Notes under the pieces: generated by a model | The model's database searches: none | Told to the model about the DNA's origin: nothing | What the model saw: the letters and a program-made list of their open reading frames with translations, nothing else | Origin: Ricinus communis | Taxonomy: Eukaryota; Streptophyta; Magnoliopsida; Malpighiales; Euphorbiaceae | Direction: 5' to 3' | Assembly (NCBI RefSeq): GCF_019578655.1 | Contig: NC_063265.1 | Location: 18,090,285-18,154,284, forward strand | DNA: 64,000 nt | Translations under genes and position numbers: made by a program | In this document: piece by piece, positions 10,081 to 24,319 of the stretch | Layout: each line of letters begins with the position of its first letter | Numbering within the stretch: position 1 is the first letter of the stretch

Positions 10081-13000
10081 CAAAAAGAAAAGCTAAGGAA
10101 CAAAAAAAACGAAGGTGGCCGAAGCAGAACGAAAGGTCGGACCACTTGGGTGTACATGTTTGTTGACTATTAAATGCAAAAATGCTATATGGGTTTCGCC
10201 TCCACTCCTCCTACCACGGTCACCTCACCTCAGCCCAATTGTACTGTGAAAACAAAAAGCAATAATCTTTTTGTTGAGGTTTTTCTTTTCTTTCTTTTTT
10301 TTGCAGTTTTTGATGCACCTACTTAGGCGCAGATTTAGCAAAAAGTGTTGGCTAGCTACTGTATAAACTATCAACCTCGTTTGAAACTTCATAGGGATGT
10401 GGGCCGATGCTTCTTAAATTCCACTGATCTTTCTCTCCCTCTTTCTTTCTCTCTCTTATATGTATACATGCTATTGCTAACAGTGGAAGAGAAAAGAGTG
10501 AACTGTGTAGGTAATGTGGAAGTGGTCCTAATGATAATGTACGTACTCTTTTCACAAGTCTTTATTTTGCTTCTTTATATCATCACATGCCCTACCCTAG
10601 ATGCATTTACTTGTGGACCCCTAGATAGTTGGGGTTGATGTTAACATTGAAGTTGGGTGCATGCAGCAACATTATTTTGGATGGTTCCTCAGTTGCCCCT
10701 TTTGAGTTCTTGGTGAAACTGAAGCCTCAATCCTATTTTAATTGGGAGAGGGTTGTCTCATTTGCTATCCTTTTGTGTTAACATAGGTTTGAACTTACAG
10801 TCTACTGCATGGGTTGGTATTTAAATATGTCCCTTTGTACAATTTGTAGGGTGGGTATAGCCTTGGCCAGTTAGCCTAAGCAAAACTGGTATGTCAAGAT
10901 AGATTTCTCATTTGCTGGATTGCTATATGAAGTTCCAGTTCAGTGCCATTCATCTCAATGTCCTCAAAAGCACCCACTCATAATTTGTTTGTACGAACAT
11001 CCGTAATTGCATTATTCTTCTTCTTCTTATTATTATTTTCCTTTTTGACGCTTGCTACCACCACACCATCTAAACAGAATACCTCAACAGGGTTTCCTAT
11101 TCTTTTCCCTTTATCATAGGGCTGACATTTCCAAGGTCACATACAAGAACTTATTTTTTTCTTTAATATACAAAAGATTTTTCTGTTTTTAAGTACATTT
11201 TAGAATTTAGCAGTAAAGAACACTGTACTAGGAGTAAATTTTCTTTTGGTACTTCTGTGCAGTGGTGAAAATGGAATAGATAGATACAGATGTAGTTATA
11301 GCAGCAGTGCTGGACCTACTGCTTACCTTCTGGCTGTGTGGGCTGTCCTCTATAGGCAAAATTAAGATAAGAACTCTTGAGTTGAGAGTTTTCCCATTTG
11401 AGTTTGTGAATAGTTCCTCCACCTTGTATCATCACTTCTGAAATTTATCAAAGCTGCTCAAAGTCTTTTAAATCATTGTTCTCAGTTGACTACTGACCAG
11501 TGGTAGTTTGTACCTTCAATATTCCTTTATATCATATTTTTCTTTTTCTACCAAGAACTTAGGGTTGTGATAAATGGTATTACGAGTGGGTTTCCTTTTT
11601 GGAGATGCTCTAGTTTGGACCCCTTTATTCCTTTTTTTTTTTTCCTTAAAAATTTTCACATGACCCAAGGAAAGTGGAAGGAAGCACTCCATTTTAATTT
11701 CCTGTATAACTTTCTGTGCTATGAGACATGGAGGCACTTAATCACTGGATTTATAGGTTAATGAATACTTGCTTATGGTCTTGGTCAAACATATTTTGTG
11801 GATAGGCAATACAGTTAATCAAGTGTTTAACAATTAATTACTGCCCTTTAAATAATTGAGCACTTACTTAAAAGTACAATCTTCACAAGATTTGTACCAG
11901 GTATGGTCAGAAATTTGCATAGGTTGATCATGATTATGCATTCAAGCTTGGTTTTTTAAATAGTATTTTTCCAAAACTGATTCGAATTATATACATGTTC
12001 AGTACAATAATTGGGGCAGTGGATGACAGACCTGGCTGGCTGGGTAGGAGTTATTTTACTTTGCTGCCTTTTTCTTACATCCTTGTAATAATTGAGCTTA
12101 TCTTTTGTACAAATAGTACTTATTATGTCACCGTTAATTTGACAATAATGTCTTTGCAATTATATGAGTATTGAAATCTTTAAAACTGTCTTTTCTTTCT
12201 AGCTTCTATTACAAAGTAAGGCCTACATGCCAACTGAGGTTTGTTTGGAGGGAATGGCTATTTTTAGGACAGTCTTATGGATTCACTGAAAAAGTGAAGC
12301 ACATGATAATGCAGTTTTAGCTGAAACTGAAAGCTCTGATGTAACAGAAGCCATCATAATTATGTGACATTTAGATGTTGAACTTTCCTGGAAAAATTAA
12401 AAGCTCCTTTATGACATCTTAGGATTAAGATTCAACAGTGCATAATACACTTGAACTTCTCCTAGGATGTAAGAAGATTGGCGTTTCTATTTGACCATCT
12501 TATGATTTTGCAACAATCTTATATATGTTTATTCATCTAATGCATTCACACAGACAAACTCTTTTGGTAAGAGGTCTTGAGTTCTGTGCGCCCAGTTCTC
12601 AATTCTATCTTTTTTCTGTCTTCATTACAGATTTTTAAGATTATTGGTAATAGCAATAAACTTGCTTTTTGGCAACATAATACCTTTAATATGTCAGCTT
12701 CAAATTGTCTCTATTATGGAACAACTGAATTAATTAGCATATATTTTGCTTGTGAGACAAAACACAAATCCCGACATCAATAGTTGATGATATGGATCCG
12801 CAATCTTGCAAAATTTTATAATTCCAGTGTTTGTTAGTAAATTCACCGAATGATGCCAATTAGCATCTTGGAAAAACTGACCTCTTGTGCTGCCAAAGTA
12901 ACAGTGGGATTAAAGAAGGAAACCTGATCTCTTGTGCTGCCACCCAAAAGAAAAGAAAAAAAGAAACAGTGGGATTAGGGAAGAAGACATAAAATGCAGT

Positions 13001-13500
13001 GACTTGCTTCAGAATAGGAAAAGAAAATAAAAACTAGAAAAATTCCAAACAGATAATAGTAATGGAATCAGTCTCACATATGCAATACTCACACATAGGG
13101 AAGTACTGCGTTCCCAATCTTTTACTATAAGCCATGCAATGCAAGTGCGAGCTCATCTGAGACTTGAATCTTCACACTGTAGCTTGTAAAGAGGCATAAA
13201 TTTGCTGGTGTTCTCCGATCTTTCTAAGGATGTGAAGGGAAGAAATATATGTTTTAGTTTGATTCCCTGAATTATCTAAAGTTTTGATCAGGAATGGCCT
13301 GGTTAATTAGTATTTGGAGTGATGGGGATTTTTCATTGAAAGATTTCCAAACTCAGAGATCCTCAATTAGGGTTTGCAGAAACACCTAAAACCTTTCCAT
13401 TCTGAACTATCTCGATTTTTCGGAATGATTTTGTATGAAATTTTGATCGTCTAATAGAACGATTTGGTATTCTCCGGGTTAAGTAAAAATTCAAAAATTT
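10080..13500. other. Mixed-composition intergenic region, possible non-coding transcript
   Basis: This stretch is less AT-rich than most spacers here and has pyrimidine tracts and scattered splice-like signals, but only short, unrelated reading frames. I compared it by eye with the mature sequences of common plant microRNAs and found none, and no tRNA. It could be transcribed non-coding DNA or the remains of old insertions; neither can be shown from sequence alone. Confidence 0.35.
12879..12985. repeat. Two-copy short duplication with a purine insert
   Basis: The phrase CTCTTGTGCTGCCA followed by ACAGTGGGATTA occurs twice, with the two first halves about 45 bp apart. In the second copy an A/G-rich insert of about 20 bp separates the two halves. 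It looks like a local slippage or duplication event. No function is implied. Confidence 0.7.
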
Positions 13501-15229
13501 TCTACTTTTTAATACTTTTCATTTAATTAATGGCAATAAAAATGAAAAGACAAATAATTTTCTTAGCATATTTATATTAGTGTCATACAATTCATTACAT
13601 GGTTACTAATTTTTACTCTATAGTATAAATAATTTAAACAAAGGAAATTAAACAGTTAAGATTAAATAAAAAGTGCTTTTAAATCGATTGCAGATTTTTA
13701 CTTTTCCAAAGGAAATTAATTTTAACTTTGGTTCTTCGATTCGGTACAATTTAAAATAATTTGGTATAGTTCTTGATATAGATAATGGAATTTAGAATTG
13801 CAATTAGTTGGAATGATGTAATTCAGAAAAAAATTAAACAGTTAAGAGGCCTGTGATCGCTTTTTATAACAGTTCAAAATCTTCACTTACAATATTTAAC
13901 TCTAGTTGATATTGTCACTTATGAAATTAGCAAGATTGTAAGTTTGAATTTCTTTTCGACTGTCTATTAATATCAAAAGAAATTATCGTATTTGTGATGA
14001 ATATCAAAAGAAAATATTATAAATCATATACGTAGGATGAAGAGATCTTTTTCATTATGTGCCTAAAAAAATTGTTTAGCTTCCGGTTGCTTTTTTATAA
14101 AAAATCATTATCTATTTTAAAAAATTATTAATTAGTATATGTACCATCTATATAATAAATAATAATATATTATTAAATATCCAACGTTAAAATGTAAGAT
14201 ACCGTTGTTTACAATACTTTCTTATTTACTGGGATGCGATGTATGGAAATAAATATAGTTAAGAATTAGCCTTTCTCTTTTTCAAGTACTATTCGGGAGA
14301 AAAGCCAAAAGTAGAAAAAGCCCCTCTCCATATAAGAATCTGAAAGTTTTGTCTAAGTCACTCAAAACTAAAATATCCACCTAACTTCTCTCTGTATTGC
14401 AGACATAAAAGGGCAACAAGGTACACATAAAAGGTGGAGAAAATAAAAGATGGGGCTGTCTAACTACCATGTCATAGGTTACTTTAAGTGTCTCCCACAC
14501 AGCAAAAATTAAGGACACAGCCTTTTCTCCGAGGGTTGGTTTTGCCATTTCAAAGCCTTGAAAGCTTTTAGTACTCCTCTACCTTTGGTATACTGAACAA
14601 ATGTGTCCAATTCTAGACAGCAGTAACCAAAAGTGACCCATCCCTCCCTCCCTATGCCCTTCATTATACAAATATTAAATACATTGGTAACTATTCTATA
14701 TAATCTCTATTTTATCATAGTTACCCCATGCTACCATTTTTATTTTCTTTCTATTTGATTACTGTTCAATGGGTCATAAGTTATGCAGCAGAAATATTTT
14801 TAGATTTATTATAAAAATAATATTAAATCTAATAAAAAAAATTAATTAAATTTAAAACCTCTGATTGAGTTGAATATATGTGCATCATATAAATAAATAT
14901 ATACACATTTAATTCTTCTTCAGTTTTAGTATCTAACTATAACTATATTTGCAGATCCAATAATTCTTCTTCTTCTAAACATGTATATTTTGCATTTTAT
15001 TTTTTGAACAGCCATGTAAATTTGTATCAGTGGTCTTAAAATTGCCACATAGATTTCCTTAGCTTCAGGACTTTTGACAGGAGAGGTTCCACCTCAAATC
15101 TTAACTAGATATCAGACATCATTTAAAGCTTTGATTTGAATACATTCGTACATTAAAAGAAAAAGGTTTCTATTTTTCCATCTGAACATAATAATAAGAA
15201 GGTAGCTACAGGAAAAAGAAAAAAGAAAG

Positions 15230-15266
<37 letters not shown>

Positions 15267-16000
15267 CATACATGCATTCAATTATGGCAAGATTTTATTT
15301 GTGCAAGCTGCAAATGCATGCCATTGATGTATCATTTTCTTTCTGCAATTCTTAATCAGAAGAGACACGAAAAGCTTATCACCTGGATCTCTCTCTTTCT
15401 CTCTCTTTTCTTTTCTTTTATCTCTGATGAACAATTGCAGTGGATCAAAACTCACCTTTCTCATCACTACACCTGTCTTGGACAAACATATAGAGATATA
15501 TACACGTGTTTATCTACAGACCTTCATGCACTCTTAACCCTCATGTACCCAGTTTAAACTATATTCCTCACACGTGTGACAAAGTTCTGAAGGGATACAC
15601 AGAGAAAACTGAACATGGGTTTTGTTCATATACTATGAAGCTACAATGTCAATCAATTGTACTGTGAAAAGAAAAGAAGCATTTTAAATTACATGATTTT
15701 CAGATTTCACTATCAGAAAAAGAATAGTTTCTACTTCTCTTGATTTTGGTTGTACTTGAAGTCAACAAAAGAAGAAAGAAAAAAGAATTAAAAAATATTA
15801 TCTTATGTTAAACTATAATTAAGAAGACTAAAAAGAATCTTAAAGTACATAAATCTCAGGTCTTATGCTAGTTTGCATTCAAGGGCAGAGTTCAAGAAAG
15901 AAATTATGCTAAAAAATCAAGTAATAGAAGATGATGATGGTTATGGAAGTAGAAAACAGCAATGGGTTATTCTAAAAATTGTTTCATTTTGCAGAACAAA
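13500..16000. other. AT-rich intergenic region, no gene recognised
   Basis: Mostly A/T-rich sequence downstream of the zinc finger gene, which is transcribed leftward. It contains an (AT)n tract at 15237-15262 and two CACGTG words, at 15503-15508 and within 15568-15579. Reading frames are short and shadow-like. I see no gene. Confidence 0.6.
15237..15262. repeat. (AT)n microsatellite
   Basis: An uninterrupted run of about 13 AT dinucleotides in spacer DNA. Confidence 0.9.
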
Positions 16001-16063
16001 TTAAAGATTAGCATCAGCTCAAGAAAAATCTCAATTTCTCCTTTCATTGGATGTTATATCAAA

Positions 16064-16759
16064 TTACAGATGAAGATCTAAACTCACATGGTCTTGCACG
16101 CTTGGCTTTCCTTCATATCCATATCGTCCCTGAGAGCTAGAGCCACCCACCTGGGATAGCTTCAATTCCTCGCCTGAAAATAATGGCAAAGGGTTCATGG
16201 AACGGTCCCTATGAAGAGTGGCACTACTGTGAACCGTCGGAATCCGCCACAAGCCTAATGGACTTCCATTTATAGGCTGCTGCGGATAAGAGCCATGGGA
16301 ACCATAAAACCTTGAACTATTGGCGTGACTATTCCAAGAAGGGTAAGACATGGCTGGGGTAGGATTTGAACCTATCCTGTAGTTCATCATGCCATAGATA
16401 TGAGCATCAGAGAAGCTATTGTGAACCATAGCCGACTGAAGGTGAGCGCGTTTTGCGTGCTGGCGCTCTCTTTTGTGTGCGTTTTGATGGCCACCTAAGG
16501 CTTGAGAAGTAGGGAAGTTTCTACAACAGTAATGGCACTCAAATCTTCTATTATTGTCTCCACCCTCGCTTTCTTTAGTGTTGTCTTCATTGGTTTCGGC
16601 TGACGCAGAATCATCGCCCGCTGCACTGTCGTTTCCTCCGAATTCTATGCCAAAAAGACGAATGCTCTTTTCTTTGACGGGTGCTGGACGGATAAAAGGA
16701 AGCTGAGAGAAAGATTCCACGTTCATGAAGTCATGAGTCTCTCTTTCACTCTTATCCAT
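16064..16759 (-). CDS. Single C2H2 zinc finger repressor-type regulator, GIS/ZFP8-like, intronless
   Basis: This gene encodes a 231-residue nuclear transcription factor with one plant-type C2H2 finger. The finger is C75-x2-C78-x12-H91-x3-H95 and contains the plant-specific QALGGH motif (86-91), which contacts DNA. The conserved N-terminal box IRLFGIEF (33-40) and the [17 protein letters not shown] region (11-27) are typical of the GIS, GIS2, ZFP8, ZFP5 and ZFP6 clade. That clade mediates gibberellin and cytokinin control of trichome and root hair development in Arabidopsis. The C-terminus is an EAR-type repression motif, LDLHL (227-231), which in other proteins recruits TOPLESS co-repressors. 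An acidic Ser/Glu/Asp-rich stretch (44-68) precedes the finger. Length and absence of introns are normal for the clade. Which member it is cannot be decided by eye, so no symbol is given. A polypurine tract lies just upstream of the start. Confidence 0.94.
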   Translation of the reverse strand: MDKSERETHDFMNVESFSQLPFIRPAPVKEKSIRLFGIEFGGNDSAAGDDSASAETNEDNTKESEGGDNNRRFECHYCCRNFPTSQALGGHQNAHKRERQHAKRAHLQSAMVHNSFSDAHIYGMMNYRIGSNPTPAMSYPSWNSHANSSRFYGSHGSYPQQPINGSPLGLWRIPTVHSSATLHRDRSMNPLPLFSGEELKLSQVGGSSSQGRYGYEGKPSVQDHVSLDLHL

Positions 16760-16811
16760 GAAGGTATATGCTAATTCTTATGTATCTTAGTTGTTTAGGT
16801 TACCAAGAAAT

Positions 16812-16912
16812 ATGGAGGAGGGAGAGAAGGAGGAGGAGGAGGAGGAGGAGGAGGGGCAGGCGGAGGAAAATGGGAGATAGGAGGAAGAGGGGAAGGAGAA
16901 GGGAGGAGGGGG
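16812..16912. repeat. GGA-rich polypurine tract upstream of the zinc finger gene
   Basis: About 100 bp of nearly pure G/A with (GGA)n repeats, interrupted only briefly, lie 50-150 bp upstream of the ATG at 16759. On the coding strand of the zinc finger gene it reads as a CT-rich (CCT)n tract. CT-rich leaders and core-promoter Y patches are common in plants, so it may be part of the 5' UTR or core promoter. It could also form triplex-prone DNA. Confidence 0.75.
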
Positions 16913-19900
16913 TTTGTATTGTAGTCTGTAGAGAAGGAGTGGGGCCTATAAAGGTGCGGTTGAAAGAGGGTGGTTTGATAAATGGACAATTGGGTTTGGG
17001 GGGTGTGACCCATCTGAGAGTGAGGGCTGACAAGGCCACAAGTTTCTGGTCAGATGAGATGAGTTGAGAGTGGCTTCGAGCTTCTCAAAGTACCATCTTT
17101 AAAAGACCAAAACCCAAGTACCATCTTTGCGTTTACTGTGGAAAAAGAAAAAAAGAAAAAAAAAAAAAACAAAACAAAACAAAAGGTACCATCTTTGCCT
17201 TGCTTTCACCTATTTCATTTGGGTTTGTTTTGGAAAGTTCTCGATAATCATGATTTAGAAATCATGATTCCTTCCACCATCACTAATATTACATACTTAA
17301 TTTCGATTTAGTTATGGAATTTTAATATGAATCTTCCTGATTATTAAACTTTAATTGTATTGCAATAATTTAGTTATTTATGTCATTCAGATATTAATGA
17401 CTAATAGAAATGGCAATAAAGCAAGATAGCGCATTATGACAAATATTAAGATTCTCATCATCGCCCCATGAAAGATAGGAATGAGACCGGACGGAATAAA
17501 AAACTTTTAGATTTTTAATGGTTTTATTAATATTAAATAATTAATATATATTTGACTTATGTTTTATATATTTTTAATTTATATTTTAAAAAATAAAATT
17601 GCATATTCAAGCGTATACTTTTTAAAATATAATATATATAATATAAAATTATAATAATATATAAATATATCTATTAGCATAAATCAAAATAGAATAAAAG
17701 TAGAAAAACTTAAATTCGTCTTCATTTCCATTATCATTATCATAGACTGGATAAAAGATATAAATATAGTTTAATGATTTAAATAAATCAAATAAGATTG
17801 TATAACTAAATTAAAATTAAATATAAAGTTGAATATTTGTTGGCATAATAGTTTAATATTTTTATAAGTCTAGGTTGTCTTAATTTGGAGCAGCATTATT
17901 TTTTTTACATTCGGAATACTTTTTAATTATAGATTAAAAAAATCAAAATTAAAATATTATTCAAATTAAGATACTCACACAATGCATACTAGAATTAAAT
18001 TTGTAGAGGTATTTGTACCTTCTTTCTATCAATGATTTGCTACATATTATTGAATGACAGAAAACATAATCACCATATGAATTGAAGTCTAATAATCAAC
18101 TGTACGTAGTAATATAGAAATTTGAGGGTTCAGTAATAGCTTTTACGTACCTATCAATGTTTTCAAGAAAAAGCATTCAGATTGTAAGAAAAACAAGAGA
18201 CATCAACAAAATAATTTAGTAGGCTGAGAAAGTCAAAGATCACAAACCAGGCAACCATCTAAAGAAGCTTGGAAGCCATGGCTTCTCTTAATCTGTTCCT
18301 GGTGTGCTGGAAAAGGTAGGATCTAGGGTGATAATTTCTTTCAATAAGCTTTCTCTTGTGATTGATCATCTTCAAACCCTATGTAAAAACGAGCAATTAT
18401 AGTTTAGAAGTCAATTGTGTCTCCTATAAACATAGGCAAAACGTAGGCCTCACTTTCTTTCTTCCTTTCCTCTATATATTATGTTGGTGTTTGCTAATTA
18501 ATCTTCTATCAGGTCAAGGGTTTACTGGATTGAGAACTCAGATGGCAAAATTGCTTCTGAAAATACACCATTTATATATATATATATATATTATATATTA
18601 TTTATAGTCTCTGATGAATCATGGAACACATGTATCTTCCGTAGTTATTATGATGCTAACAATATATGTGTACTAGGGCCAGTTATCACTTGAAGAAAGA
18701 TATCTTACAGGAACTATATAACATGGACATATTCTAGAAAACCACTCTTCAGGAAATTGTCATGTGGCTTGTTTTATATAATTGAACAGTTTGTATACAT
18801 ATGTGTATAATATATAAAATATATACTTTCTGACATTAAATTTTCTTTTTTTCTTTTTTACGAAAACAATTGTAAGGTTTAATAATTGTTTACCAAGGTA
18901 AATAATTGATGATTGATTGCCTAATAACATAATTTTCTTTTTAATAATTGACTATGATTCAGTTTTAATTAATCTACACCCAATTGGTAAAGATGAGGTT
19001 ACTTCAAACAATGGAGTGGATTAAAATAATTCCAATATATATGCTAGTTATTGTATTATATAATAGATTATTTCATCTTGTTCTAAAAAACTTAAAATGA
19101 AAAATAAATTCAACATGTGATATGTGATAGTCATTAAATTAAACTGTATATATAAGACAAATTTAGCTTGAGATTTCCCTTGTCTTGAGGAGGGGTAGAA
19201 AGAAAAAAGGAAAGAATAAGAAATGCAAAATAAATATAATATAGACCATGGATTATTATTATTATTATATATAATGTAATAATCATGGATCATCAGTCAA
19301 TTATTGGGTATGTTTTAGGATGTTGTATTATTTGTGAATATATCCAAAAAGGAGGATGCATATAAGTAATATAACAATTAAGAGATTGGTTGAGACAACA
19401 TGCAATAAGAAAGTGAAGGTTCACCACACACATCTGATTTGTTTCCCTCAGAAAACAATATACTTTGCATAAACTTGTCTCTATCAGAGTAGTAAGTTAT
19501 GTAAGAAAAGATGTTCATTATCATCAACTAGCTAGCTAAGCAATAATATTGACAACAGACTATTCTCTTCCTTTCTCTTTCTCTTTCTCTTTCTGCTTAA
19601 AAATACACAATATCTCTCTCTCATGGACCAGGTGGGTGGTGGTGGTGTAGTAGTAGTAGTAGTAGCAGTTGGTGATGGTTCTTTATAGCTGTTGGCTGTT
19701 TTTATATCTGTGGCAGTGGATTCTGAACCCAATTGTGGTCCTCAACAAAAAATGTTACCCATATTACACGAATGGATCATCCTCCTATTTCACCACTTCT
19801 AATCATCTCTCTTTCTTTTCTTTTCTTTCTCTCACTCCCTCTGTTACAAAGTACATCTCTCTCTCTCTCCTCTCTTTCTCTTTCTTGATTGTAGTGACAT

Positions 19901-20453
19901 GATCTTCTTTTGCCTTCTCATTTTACATACACACTTTAAGGAAAAAAATTTAATTATTTAGCTTATTTTTATATCACTGAAAGAGGTAACTGAAATTAAA
20001 CCTAGCTATTTGCCATATACATGTATATGGGCAATTGCTAATTGGATAAAGAACGATTATGCGTGCACGAGACTCTTGGAAAACAAGCTCATCCATTGAT
20101 TATAATTAGATTGAACATGTTTTAATTATAACAATAGTTAAATAACAGTTCACAATTTTTCTCTCCTTAGATTGGAACCATTACCTAAACCATAGCCTGT
20201 GGATTACTTTGATACTTGAGGCTAAAGCTAATACTAACTTCTCTATTTTATGTTTCGTAAATCTTATGGGTATCTTATTTTAAGTACTAAATCATCCCTA
20301 TAAATAATATGTATCATTTTTTTTATTAGTTTAAATATATATACAGCAAATACAATAGAATTAGAATATAAATTTTCTATTTATTTTAGAAATTCTTGGA
20401 GCAATAAAAAAATCCTACAAGCATGGAATCAATTTCTCATCTTTTTTTGTGTC

Positions 20454-20490
<37 letters not shown>
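20454..20490. repeat. (AT)n-(GA)n compound microsatellite
   Basis: An AT dinucleotide run of about 20 bp passes directly into GA repeats of about 18 bp. Confidence 0.9.
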
Positions 20491-20491
<1 letters not shown>

Positions 20492-23400
20492 AAGAGAGCA
20501 ATAAAGAATATACTGATATTTCTATAATATTAATTCAAGAACAATAAGATCATCGACAGAACATGCATTCTTCGTATAATGTTTTATGAAAAAGATGGCA
20601 TCACAATATCGTTATCACGAGTTAAACAGGTCATAAAACTATATATGGTAATTATTTAATTAGGAATTGCGTAATAATTGCAAAATTATCTATTTTCTGA
20701 TATTAATTAGGTTATAGATATGTCGGCCAAAAATGTGCATCAAAGTAAGTAGAAATAGCTGGTAGCTCAGCCATCATTGCAACTTCAGTTGTATATGTTT
20801 CCAACTAATTCCAAGTTATGAAGCAAAAACCTTAGACCTATTTAACATGCACTCCAAATTAAAAGTTAATTTTGCGTGCACTCAAGTCTTATTAATTTGT
20901 TGATATATGCATCATAGTATATAAAATAGCTGTCATAAATTCATATGTCTACACATGAATAAATAGAAGCACAAATGATCGATCACTCTAATAAAGGAAG
21001 TCAAAATGAACTAATGTTGAACTAGCGTTATACTACTTAATCTTTATCACATGTAACATTATTATATCTTCTTACAATAAATAAAACTGAAGATAATTAT
21101 GCTAAGAAAACTAATTTTTATGCTTCCTTTTTCTTTTCTTCAACTTATGCTTTTGGATATAAGAATACATATAACAGCAATGCATTTGGTAAGACATTTT
21201 TGAAACTCTTTTTAGATCTATTTGAGTTTTTAGAAACTGTTTTTGAAGATTCAAGTAAATTGGGATTTTTATAAAAAGAGTGTGAAAAACATAATTTATA
21301 GGAAATTAAAAAGAATTAATCTAATAATTAAGAAAATTAGGTGTGTTTTCTTGGCACTCACTAGCAATCTTAAGATATAGAAACTGATTATAAACACTTG
21401 TCATCTATGTAAACAAAAGGGGTTTTGTTTCTTTCTTTCACTTCTTTCAAGAACCGGAAGGACCAACCAACCCCCTTTTTTTTTATTTTTCAAATTTAAC
21501 CGTTGTTTAGCTTAAAAAACTATTTGTTTCTTCTCAATTTGAGGTACGAGAGAGGGAGAGATCTTCACTTTTGTTGCTATAAGAAGGATTTATTTTTTTA
21601 GAGTTGTGTGTAGAATGGCAATTTTTCGTGGGTTTCTATCTAAAATGGTAAATTGATGGTAGTTTTGGTGTGTTTCTGCAAAATACAGACTGCTCTTTTC
21701 GTGCATGCTTGACTCGTTTTGCAATTATTCTAATGACCCAACTGCCTCTTTTACTTCATAATTCTACTTTTCTTTGCCATTCAAGGACGAGTCACTATCC
21801 CTTCTTTTCTCTCTCATTATTTCTTGGGCTCTACCATTTATTGTGAGATGACCTTTTCTTTCTTAGATTCACATATACAGCTTCTTTTCTTTAACTGGAG
21901 AGCTTATGTTATAAAGCCGTGATTATAACTCATCCCTTAAGTTGCAATCAGATGTCAATAATATTATCAATCCCATTTTATAGTTTTTTCTATATAAATC
22001 AAAAGATGATATTGATGGTAGAAAACTAATACCACGCTTTATTTTTAATAGATATGTAATCTATAATTTCTCATAAACCATTTTTGTCGGGTTTATTATT
22101 TTAATTTTATATGTGAAATAAAATTATCGCTTCACTATATATTTCTTTCTAATTGAGAATTTTTTTTTGATAGAGAAGATCATATCATGGAGACATCTTC
22201 TCTATCACATGATAAATATATCCCATTAGAACATACGAGTATACAATGAAAAAATAGATATATTTATATAATGTATATCTTTTATTATTAAATATTTATT
22301 AATCATATGATATGAGTTTATGCAGTGTACATATCTTGAAATGTAGATGCTATTTTTAACTATATATAATCAATAATATATCACTGAAAATAATTATTAA
22401 TCAAAGTATAGTCATTTATACAATGACTAGACACAAGCTCTGCAGATCATTTTCACTAATTTTCCGTAAAATGCATCATCTCATCTCAGAAGAATGGGGT
22501 CCATGTTTAGCCTTCACCCAAAATGCCTCTGATGCAACAACAACAACAACAACCCATCATTCGAGCAAAGCTCTTCTTTGCCATTAGAGTCACAGTCAGA
22601 AAGGGTGTTTGTGGGTTTGGAAAATGAAGGGGGACCATGGGTATGTGGGGGTTTCAACTCTTCAATGCAACTGAACCACTTATATATATATATAATGCCC
22701 ATAATAAAGTTGAAAATTATCTGATGTGAACCCTAGCAATTGCTGTTTTTCCTTTGCCTCTTGATGTGGCAACATCTTATGCGACTTTTCCTGACTAATT
22801 AAATTTTGCTCTCCTTTCTTTCTTTCTTTTTTTTTTTCACTTTTTTTTTTATTTTCTTTTTACTTTGATGAATAAGATCTTTGTTTTTGAAATTTGAAAG
22901 TTTTTTTTGAAATAATTATATTTTAAAGTTATGCCTGAATCATATTAACTATTTAATTTAAATTAAGAAACATAAAGGTTTATATTTCCTTAAAAATTAA
23001 TTTTAAAATTTTCAGAAATTAATTCTTAATTAGTAGATAATAGAATTTTAATCATTATTTTAAGTTAAAATGGTGGAAAGTTTTGAATGCATTATTTATG
23101 ATTTTCACTAAAATAGGAAACTATCTTCATCTTTATTTTCATATGACCTACAAATTAAAAATTTCAATTTCCTGTGAGATATTCATTTTTTTTCTTATAT
23201 TGGTTCCTTTAATAATTTAAATTTTTATTATAGATTGTTTAACATTTTCATGAAACAACTCCCAAAGCTTGCAATCCAACTTTATACCTGGTGACTTTTA
23301 TTAAAATTAAGAATTGACCTTTCATCAATTCCCATATAGTTAAAAACAAAGTAATCATAAATTTTGAAATTACTTTTTCAAAATCATAGAGATCGAAACA

Positions 23401-24317
23401 AATTAGGTTAAAAAAAGAAGTTAAAAACAACTGCCTTGATATTTTTATTTTCATAATATGATGCCAAAACATTTAAAAGATTATAATTTTCTCAACAGGC
23501 AGTAATGCCAAAGTAGGAAGGGCTCAGGTAGATATTGGATCTTGATTTTGATGCTTGTGGACATAGATTTTATGCAGAAATTAACCTCCCCACACACACC
23601 CAAAAAAGAAAAAGAAAAAAGAAAAAAGAGAAAAGAGAAAAAGAAAAACCCTCATGTGAGCATGCATAGCTCCAAAAACCCTACTTAATTATCAACTTCC
23701 AACAAAAGGGTCACCATCTTCAGAAACCCTAATTCTTTCAACGAGTTGGAAAGAACAATTTGTAGTTCTGGCTTTTGGCACTCATATTCATTTTCTGTAT
23801 GTAGCAGTAGTAAGTGCATTAATTTTGGTTGGTCTGTTTGGGTACAAGAGAAGAGTCACTATCCAGTTGTTCCTCATCTCTCTTTCCCATTAGGTGGATT
23901 GAATGTGACTTTGGCTATGAGGAACTCATGTCTTTACCCTTTCACCTTCTCTCTCTCCATTTATATCCTTTTTGGCTTTGCTATTTCTTCAAAAAACATG
24001 TGTTTGCGTGTGGCCCATATTCTTCTCTCATCATCTTCTTCTCTAGCTATAACTATAACTATACATAAATATACACATATATTAACTATGTCTCTCTCTC
24101 TTTTTCTAGAATAAGACAATTTTTTTTTTTACATTTATTCCCATTTTCTTTTCTCTCTAACCTACCTACCCCTAGCTAGATTTTTATCAAAGACTTTTCT
24201 ATTGATTGATGATGATCATAAGTTTATTTGTTTCTCCAATTTAATTCTATGTTTTATTAGAATTAAATTAGAGTTTCCAATGATTTTTGGCTCAACAATG
24301 ATGTTGACGACGACAAC

Positions 24318-24319
24318 AA

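Noticed and set aside
10330..10560. A possible microRNA hairpin.
   Set aside because: I compared the stretch with the mature sequences of common plant microRNA families and found no match, and no convincing long stem could be paired by eye.
16768..17067. A 99-codon Arg-rich + strand frame opposite the zinc finger promoter.
   Set aside because: The Arg run is only the (GGA)n purine tract translated. It is repeat-derived low complexity.
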